NCBI RefSeq assembly: GCF_000517385.1
Contig: NZ_BAUW01000008.1
Coordinates: 17,734-81,733 of the forward strand
Length of the DNA stretch: 64,000 bases
Direction: 5' to 3'
Origin: Mesobacillus boroniphilus JCM 21738
GTDB taxonomy: Bacteria > Bacillota > Bacilli > Bacillales > Cytobacillaceae
The notes under the pieces were generated by a model, which searched no databases, was not told where the DNA came from, and saw nothing but the letters and a program-made list of their open reading frames with translations. Below, piece by piece: positions 59,101 to 64,000 of the stretch. The position numbers and the translations under genes are program-made. Each line of letters begins with the position of its first letter. Within the stretch, counting starts at the first letter, position 1.

Positions 59101-59533
59101 TGGATGATTCTAATAAGGATTACATTGGTATGTTCGCTGTCACAGCAGGTGCAGGAATTCGCCAGGCTGCAGAACAACTAAAAAATGAAGGAAGATTCCT
59201 GGAAAGCCATGCCCTCCAGGCACTTGCCCTAGAAAGTGCAGAAGGATATGCCGAACTGATCCATCGCCAAATCCGCGACCGTTGGGGCTTCCCAGACACC
59301 CCGGATATGACAATGAAAGACCGCTTCGCCGCCAAGTATCAAGCCAGCGCTTCTCATTTGGATATCCTGCATGTCCCGATTTGGAAGATCAGCGTAAGCT
59401 CTTCAACTTAATTAAGCCAGAAGACATCGGAATCCATTTGACTGACGGAAGCATGATGGAACCGGAAGCATCTGTTACGGCTATTGTCTTCTCCCATCCA
59501 GAGGCCAGGTATTTTAACGTGTTGAAAAATTAG
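56083..59533 (+). CDS. metH: B12-dependent methionine synthase (two apparent frameshifts)
   Basis: A protein of about 1,150 aa with four MetH modules in order: homocysteine domain (ILIMDGAMGTMLQQ; zinc GGCCGTTPAHIKA), folate/pterin domain (about 350-620, VGERTNVIGSRKFK), B12 cap and cobalamin domain (GDVHDIGKNLVDIIL, the DxHxxG ligand), and the SAM reactivation domain (residues about 880-1150; GIHLTDGSMMEPEASV at the end). Single bases are missing near 58940 and 59343; both repairs restore homologous sequence. The start overlaps yitJ by 20 bp. It needs cobalamin, made or imported elsewhere. Confidence 0.93.
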
Positions 59534-59555
59534 GAAATTGAACATTTCAGGCTTC

Positions 59556-59590
59556 TGACAGGTTTGGCATCAACCGGTGAGAAGCTGTCA
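59556..59590. repeat. Solitary hairpin matching array 3
   Basis: A 35-nt inverted repeat from TGACAGG to AAGCTGTCA, with the same length and same end arms as the units of array 3, directly after metH. It thus flanks the other side of the methionine operon. Confidence 0.7.
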
Positions 59591-59603
59591 AAAGAAAGAG
59601 GAA

Positions 59604-59636
59604 AGCAAGAGGGATTCCCCCCTCTTGCTTTTTCTT
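59604..59636 (+). terminator. Terminator of the methionine operon
   Basis: AGCAAGAGGG-ATTCCC-CCCTCTTGCT followed by TTTTCTT. Confidence 0.9.
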
Positions 59637-59754
59637 ATGGCATTGCTTAATCCTCTTGTAAGTTTTTGAATGAGAGTCTCTAAACATTATTAAATGGATA
59701 ATTAATCACTTAATGGTAAATATTATTCCCATGAAGAGATTCTGGAGGTTTTTT

Positions 59755-59973
59755 ATGTACTATCAAAATAACATGGAGTTTGAAATCCGTAATGGCTTTT
59801 TGCCGAATATGTACAATTCAGACAGATTGAAGGTTTTAGAGGTTTCAGATAGCAGCGTCATCATAAAAATGAGCAACGCTGAGAATCGATGTGTATTTCC
59901 AGTTGATAATTTTGATTATTGGATCAAACGCGGGTTGTTGGTGAATGTAAATGAAAAGAGAAGGACGTCTTAA
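59755..59973 (+). CDS. Small conserved-looking hypothetical protein, 72 aa
   Basis: A 72-aa soluble protein, MYYQNNMEFEIRNGFLPN..., with alternating hydrophobic and polar residues that suggest a small beta-rich fold (LKVLEVSDSSVIIKMSN, CVFPVDNFDYWI). TGGAGG stands 8 nt upstream of the ATG at 59755. It is monocistronic with a good terminator. I do not recognise the family. Confidence 0.65.
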   Translation: MYYQNNMEFEIRNGFLPNMYNSDRLKVLEVSDSSVIIKMSNAENRCVFPVDNFDYWIKRGLLVNVNEKRRTS

Positions 59974-59976
59974 ACA

Positions 59977-60007
59977 AAAACAGCGGCACAATTTTAGCCG
60001 CTGTTTT
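59977..60007. terminator. Bidirectional terminator
   Basis: AAAACAGCGGC / GCCGCTGTTTT hairpin with flanking A and T tracts between convergent genes. Confidence 0.85.
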
Positions 60008-60022
60008 CTTTTGTAATGCTAT

Positions 60023-60367
60023 TCATAAAAACAACCCTGATGCAATCATGGCTAATTTGAACGTTGAATGTGAACCTACCATAAAATCTGGTATTGGATA
60101 AGAGAATGGAATGAACCAGAAGAATGAAAAATAGATCAGCGGCAAAGTAATGACAATTATCTTAACCCAGTTGAATCTCCAGCTTCCATTCTTTTGATAT
60201 TCCTTCAGCATTCTTGGTATTCCCAGATACATGCCAAGAGGAAAATACAATATAACAGCAAGGAAACTCCATGGATAGAGCCTAAAAGTCTCTTTTCCAA
60301 TATTCTCAAAGCTTTGCTGAAGGTTTCCAATAACAATCAGCAAAATGATAAAACCTGCTGTATACAA
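60023..60367 (-). CDS. Small multi-pass membrane protein
   Basis: A protein of about 114 aa with three hydrophobic segments (FIILLIVIGN, FLAVILYFPLGMYLG, IIVITLPLIYFSFFWFIPF). The open frame reaches a stop shortly before TTG at 60367; a strong GGAGGGAG lies 25 nt before that TTG, and 7 nt before an ATC (60389) in the same frame, so the true start may be the unusual ATC or a misread ATG. It is preceded by a 51-aa gene whose last codons overlap this region, so they are probably one unit. The function is unknown. Confidence 0.6.
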   Translation of the reverse strand: MYTAGFIILLIVIGNLQQSFENIGKETFRLYPWSFLAVILYFPLGMYLGIPRMLKEYQKNGSWRFNWVKIIVITLPLIYFSFFWFIPFSYPIPDFMVGSHSTFKLAMIASGLFL

Positions 60368-60378
60368 TAAATACTTTA

Positions 60379-60534
60379 TTACTTTGATCTATTCTCCCTC
60401 CTTAACGCATTGTTCCAGCTAAACCTTTTAAATTCTTGATAAAGTTTATATGTTTCTCTAAAATCATCTTTCCGCTTCATTTCTTCCTTCTTTGTATTCC
60501 AGATATATTCTAAAGCTAAATAATTCAGATCCAT
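60379..60534 (-). CDS. Small hydrophilic protein, 51 aa
   Basis: A 51-aa frame, MDLNYLALEYIWNTKKEE..., charged and probably helical (KRKDDFRETYKLYQEFKR). GGGAGG stands 8 nt upstream of the ATG at 60534. Its end contains the ribosome-binding site for the membrane-protein gene that follows, so the two look translationally coupled. It is too short for usual gene calling. Family unknown. Confidence 0.55.
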   Translation of the reverse strand: MDLNYLALEYIWNTKKEEMKRKDDFRETYKLYQEFKRFSWNNALRRENRSK

Positions 60535-60644
60535 ATCGTTCGCCTCCCTTGTTCTTAGTTCAAGAATTAGGGAAATGAATAATGGAAATATTCACCATCA
60601 GATTGATTCTTTCTACGTCTTTTGGCGGAATTGCTTCAAGACCA

Positions 60645-61661
60645 TTAAATGCCTTTTTTCATTTGTGCTTCGTATTCTTTCGATGTCCTCACTTCTACGG
60701 TCAAAGAACCTTTTCCTACTATTGCTTTCAGTAAAAGTGGTACGCCTGTCGTGTTCTCGAACCGGAAATCCTTGCCTCCATAGGAAACCGTTGCGTCTCT
60801 TCCTTCAGGAACATAGCCTACAGATAGGGAATGATGATGTTTCTCCACATAACCAACGCCAAGAACATCCACAGCATTATATAAAGTTGAAGAAGTCTGG
60901 CAGATGCCCCCTCCTATCCCCATGACCAGCTTTTTGTTGACAATTTCTTCAGCAGGCTGATATCCATGGGCTTCATCACTCGGCCCGACAGTTGTATTAA
61001 AGGAAAAAACATCCCCTAAGCCCAGGATGACATTGTTAATTGCTTCCGCTGACAGCTCAATGTTCTTTGTTCTGCCCGCTACCCCACCGTTAAAATAGGT
61101 TGTATACTTTCCTACAATAACCTCGCCGAGTTGGGCAGCATCATTAAATTCATATCCGCTTGCCGTTACATAAAGCGGAAGCTCTACGTTCCCCCCTTTT
61201 TCTGAAGCATGAAAGATGCTTTCAACCAGCTCCGCTTCCTCTAAAATAATTAAAGGACTACCTTTTATCACCTGGCCATCCGGTCCAAGTTTATCAGGAA
61301 TCATCCGTTGATCGTAACCTGGTGTCGCCTCATTTCCGCGAGCCAATTCTTGAGCCCATTTTGCCAATTCAGCTTTAAACTTTTCGTTATCGCTTCCGTA
61401 ACCCATTTTAACCGGTGTAAGGGACCTGATCACTTCCTGAGTGGTAGGCTCAATTACATTCACTACTATTGGTTGAGCCTTTTCTTCTTCTTGCTCAGCT
61501 GTCTCCTTTTCTTTTTCTCCATCTTCACTTACTGCCTTGTCATCCTGTTCAATCACCTTTTCTTCTGTTCCAGCTTTCTCTGCAATTGGTTGTGAACAGC
61601 CAGCTAATCCAATGAATGATGCAAAAATCAAAAAACAAATGACCTTCAAATTTCTCCCCAT
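60645..61661 (-). CDS. VanW family lipoprotein
   Basis: A 338-aa exported lipoprotein: hydrophobic start and lipobox GLAGC (Cys about residue 22), then a low-complexity Glu/Lys linker (KEKETAEQEEEK). The last 170 residues are a VanW domain with FNTTVGPSDEAHGYQPAEEI and GGGICQTSSTLYNAV, its strongest motif, and YEAQMKKGI at the end. VanW occurs in some vancomycin-resistance clusters but is widespread in cell-surface proteins without resistance; there is no van cluster here. The start at 61661 is chosen to open MGRNLKVICFLIF. Confidence 0.85.
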   Translation of the reverse strand: MGRNLKVICFLIFASFIGLAGCSQPIAEKAGTEEKVIEQDDKAVSEDGEKEKETAEQEEEKAQPIVVNVIEPTTQEVIRSLTPVKMGYGSDNEKFKAELAKWAQELARGNEATPGYDQRMIPDKLGPDGQVIKGSPLIILEEAELVESIFHASEKGGNVELPLYVTASGYEFNDAAQLGEVIVGKYTTYFNGGVAGRTKNIELSAEAINNVILGLGDVFSFNTTVGPSDEAHGYQPAEEIVNKKLVMGIGGGICQTSSTLYNAVDVLGVGYVEKHHHSLSVGYVPEGRDATVSYGGKDFRFENTTGVPLLLKAIVGKGSLTVEVRTSKEYEAQMKKGI

Positions 61662-61833
61662 GTTTCCCCTATCGTTTCTATTTATATTTAAAACCAGCAT
61701 TCTATTATATTCAGGAATACTTTTCCATATTTCCTAAAAAGTTCACTCCCTATAAAAAAATCGCTTTAGACTTCACATATTAAGAAAAAAAAGATAAAAT
61801 ACATATAAACCAATAAGAAAGGTCGGATTTAAC

Positions 61834-62265
61834 ATGCCTACTGAGATTCGCTCAATTCCTCGGCCCCTGGTAAGAACAAATCAGTGGTTCATTGTCATTA
61901 GTGTTTTAAGCACCTGCTTAACAGGTATTGAATGGATATTGACTTTGCCACTGCTCGCAGGAATTTCAGGACTGCTGTTCGAATACAATCCGGTAATGCG
62001 AATCGCCAGACGTTTTCTGCGAAAACAACCGTCAGATTATATTCCGGAAGACTGGGAACAACAGCAGTTCAATCAAAAAATCGCTGTTTTCTGCTTAGCA
62101 GGCGGACTCATTTCCTATGCCAGCGGTTCAACAACGCTGGGACATGTATTTACCGTGATGGTAGCGTTAGCCGCTTTTATTGCAATCTTGGGATTTTGCA
62201 TAGGCTGCTTCATCCGTTTTCAATTGTCTAAGTATAAGCCAAAGAAACATGCAACTAATTCTTAA
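61834..62265 (+). CDS. DUF4395 family membrane protein
   Basis: A 143-aa membrane protein. IPRPLVRTNQWFIVISVL, a second segment, LLFEYNPVMRIARRFLRK, and a pair of segments at the end (FTVMVALAAFIAILGFCIGCF) match DUF4395, a small four-helix family. It has been found beside redox and thiosulfate genes in some bacteria, but no such partner is near here. The function is unknown. Confidence 0.75.
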   Translation: MPTEIRSIPRPLVRTNQWFIVISVLSTCLTGIEWILTLPLLAGISGLLFEYNPVMRIARRFLRKQPSDYIPEDWEQQQFNQKIAVFCLAGGLISYASGSTTLGHVFTVMVALAAFIAILGFCIGCFIRFQLSKYKPKKHATNS

Positions 62266-62303
62266 GAGGGACCCGTTATTTTACTATCGGGTCTCTTCTT
62301 TTT
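62264..62303 (+). terminator. Terminator of the DUF4395 gene
   Basis: AGAGGGACCCG / CGGGTCTCTTCT hairpin followed by TTTTTT, directly after the stop. Confidence 0.8.
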
Positions 62304-62514
62304 TGACATCCCCATCATTTTTTCGTTGAATTGCTGGGAGTGACCCTTTTGGGATACTGAGTGTATTCCAACTCATTTACCGCACCCCCTAATTTAATAT
62401 TCCTCCAAAAAGAATGGATTCCTTCTGCTGTTTTCCATAATCAGGATAAAAAATCTTTTAAAGTTGATGAGAACAATCTGATAAATGGTATTTCATCATT
62501 AAAATGGCAAAAAT

Positions 62515-62545
62515 AAAAGTGATATTCCTAATAAGGAACCTCACT
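62515..62545 (-). terminator. Terminator of the MATE gene
   Basis: Minus-strand GTGAGGTTCCT / AGGAATATCAC followed by TTTT, just beyond the stop at 62551. Confidence 0.65.
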
Positions 62546-62550
62546 CATTT

Positions 62551-63918
62551 TTATACAACCTCTGCCAAGTTCCCGTTAAAACGACGTTTTTGAATAAAGA
62601 TCAATCTTAGTGACAAGGATATGCCTGCTGCAAGCAATCCGATGGTCAGCCCCACCCAATATCCCGAAGCGCCAAGTCCGGTATAATGCGCGAGCAGATA
62701 GCCGACTGGCAGGCAGATGAGCCAGTATGCTATCAAGGTGATAACAAATGATATATTTACATCTCTATACCCGCGCAATGCTGCGAGCGCAGTGGCCTGG
62801 ATTGCGTCGGATATCATGAAAAACAAGGCATAAATCAAAAATTGTCCAGTTAAAGCGATGACTGCTGGTTCATTTGAATAAAACCCTGCTACATCATAAC
62901 GGAACAGCACGACCAGCAATCCGGCTCCAACAGCAATAATGGCTCCAAGATAAATCCCCATCCAGCTATAGGCTTTGGCATCATTATAACGGCCCGCACC
63001 GACTTCAAAGCCTACCAAAACAGTCTGCGCCATCGAGATGCTCATCGGAATCATATATAGGAAGGATACAATATTTAAAGCTGATTGATAGGCAGCAATC
63101 GTCGTGATATTGAATTTACTGATCAAAATCGTGACAACAGCAAACATGCTTGTTTCAAAAAAGATCGATAAGCCCATTGGGACACCGATTTTGAGGATTT
63201 CCTTCACTTTCTCACCGGAAAATTCCTTGAAGTATTTCAATCCGACAAAATCCGAGAATGGCTTTTGCTTGATAATGACTGCTGCTGTCATGCCCGCAAT
63301 CACAAAATAAGTAATCGAGGTGGCATACCCAGCTCCGGCTCCTCCCAATTCAGGAAAACCCCAATGGCCGAAAATCAGGACATAGTTCAAGAAGAAGTTG
63401 ATTGGTAACGACATCAGGAGGATATACATAACCACTCTAGTTTTTCCGAGTGCGTAAATGAATGACCTTAATACGTTAAAAATAAACAAAGGGATGATTC
63501 CAAATGCCAATCCTGCCAGATAACGATAGGCAGTGTCATGCACACTATCAGGCAGATTCATCGCTGTTAAAATGGGATTGAGCAGAAAAATACCTAAAAT
63601 GATGATAATTACTGCAATTATTAATGCCAGATAAATTCCGTGAGTGAGGATCGATGATACTTCTTTCCCCTTCTTTTCACCAAAGCGCTGGGCTGCAATT
63701 GGCGAAACAGCAAGGAGTATCCCGCTGAGTCCGGTGAAGACCGGGCTCCAAATCGATGACCCGATGGCAACACCAGCAAGGTCCGAAGAACTATATTTTC
63801 CTGACATGATGGTATTGAAAAAGACCATTGAAAACATCCCTAATTGTGTAATCAAGATAGGGATCAGCATGACAAAAATCTGTTTTATTTTTTCCTTTGT
63901 CGAAAAAGTCTGGTACAA
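62551..63918 (-). CDS. MATE family efflux transporter
   Basis: A 455-aa multidrug/toxic-compound exporter with 12 membrane segments in two halves (for example FVMLIPILITQLGMFSMVFF and VPMGLSIFFETSMFAVV). IMSGKYSSSDLAGVAIGSSIW and AYQSALNIVSFLYMIPMSIS are the typical NorM-type phrases of each half. It exports organic cations in exchange for Na+ or H+. It is monocistronic, read toward 62551. Confidence 0.9.
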   Translation of the reverse strand: MYQTFSTKEKIKQIFVMLIPILITQLGMFSMVFFNTIMSGKYSSSDLAGVAIGSSIWSPVFTGLSGILLAVSPIAAQRFGEKKGKEVSSILTHGIYLALIIAVIIIILGIFLLNPILTAMNLPDSVHDTAYRYLAGLAFGIIPLFIFNVLRSFIYALGKTRVVMYILLMSLPINFFLNYVLIFGHWGFPELGGAGAGYATSITYFVIAGMTAAVIIKQKPFSDFVGLKYFKEFSGEKVKEILKIGVPMGLSIFFETSMFAVVTILISKFNITTIAAYQSALNIVSFLYMIPMSISMAQTVLVGFEVGAGRYNDAKAYSWMGIYLGAIIAVGAGLLVVLFRYDVAGFYSNEPAVIALTGQFLIYALFFMISDAIQATALAALRGYRDVNISFVITLIAYWLICLPVGYLLAHYTGLGASGYWVGLTIGLLAAGISLSLRLIFIQKRRFNGNLAEVV

Positions 63919-64000
63919 TCTGTGTACTCCTTGAATATATTAATTATATAATTATAACAAAATATCTTTCCGGAAACCGAAGATTTTTTCCGGTCTAAAA

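Noticed and set aside
60645..61661. Vancomycin resistance gene
   Set aside because: VanW domains are widespread in Firmicute surface proteins; vanH/A/X-type genes are absent here.

Overview
The window looks like a chromosome segment of a low/mid-GC Gram-positive spore-former of the Bacillaceae (a Bacillus/Mesobacillus-like organism). This rests on strong AGGAGG ribosome sites, TTG/GTG starts, an S-box in front of a metI-metC-yitJ-metH operon, type II pantothenate kinase, a DUF3231 protein, a CstA/cory-CC-star/ArsA-type cassette and a thermolysin-like neutral protease. The exact species cannot be read from the sequence. No rRNA, tRNA, CRISPR, prophage or insertion-sequence transposase was found.

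Layout. 1-5.5 kb: a TehB-like methyltransferase diverges from a small thioredoxin-like gene whose first active-site Cys codon is replaced by UGA and followed by a SECIS-like hairpin. A DUF3231 gene, selB (Sec-specific elongation factor) and coaW follow. 5.7-21.3 kb: a long, nearly continuous minus-strand catabolic block holds a LIV-type ABC transporter, acyl-CoA ligase, esterase, ComB-like phosphatase, APH-like kinase, SDRs, three acyl-CoA dehydrogenases and a split MaoC hydratase. 21.6-24.2 kb: small stress and housekeeping genes (DUF3892, SOD, M42 peptidase). 24.5-33.7 kb: a second acyl-CoA/alcohol catabolic block with a TetR regulator and a second acyl-CoA ligase. 33.8-45.4 kb: methyltransferase, DUF3900-like gene, sbcCD, RsbR-like protein, Cys-rich-tail protein, cold-shock gene, histidine kinase. 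45.4-51 kb: ArsA, cory-CC-star, CstA, neutral protease. 51-59.6 kb: S-box and methionine operon. 59.6-64 kb: small genes, VanW, DUF4395 and MATE.

How it works together. The two catabolic blocks have the parts to import a carboxylic acid, activate it to a CoA thioester and beta-oxidise it. Four similar palindromes of the form TACTAACC/GGTTGGTA sit in front of catabolic genes in both blocks, and a TetR gene lies inside the second, so they may form one regulon. The methionine operon covers transsulfuration, methylene-THF reduction and B12-dependent methionine synthesis under SAM control.

Main observations: (1) the candidate selenoprotein close to selB; (2) three unrelated-sequence tandem hairpin arrays that share a 51-52 bp period (about five helical turns), plus a solitary hairpin that matches one of them; (3) a dispersed structured repeat of about 125-155 bp in four copies, one of which interrupts an SDR gene; (4) a thiolase gene reduced to its two ends.

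Caution on quality: about 21 apparent frameshifts lie in about 16 genes, nearly all explained by one missing base in a short run and including genes such as metH, sbcC and sbcD. This looks like an assembly with uncorrected indels, so frameshifted genes are reported at their full reconstructed span and not treated as true pseudogenes unless there is extra evidence.
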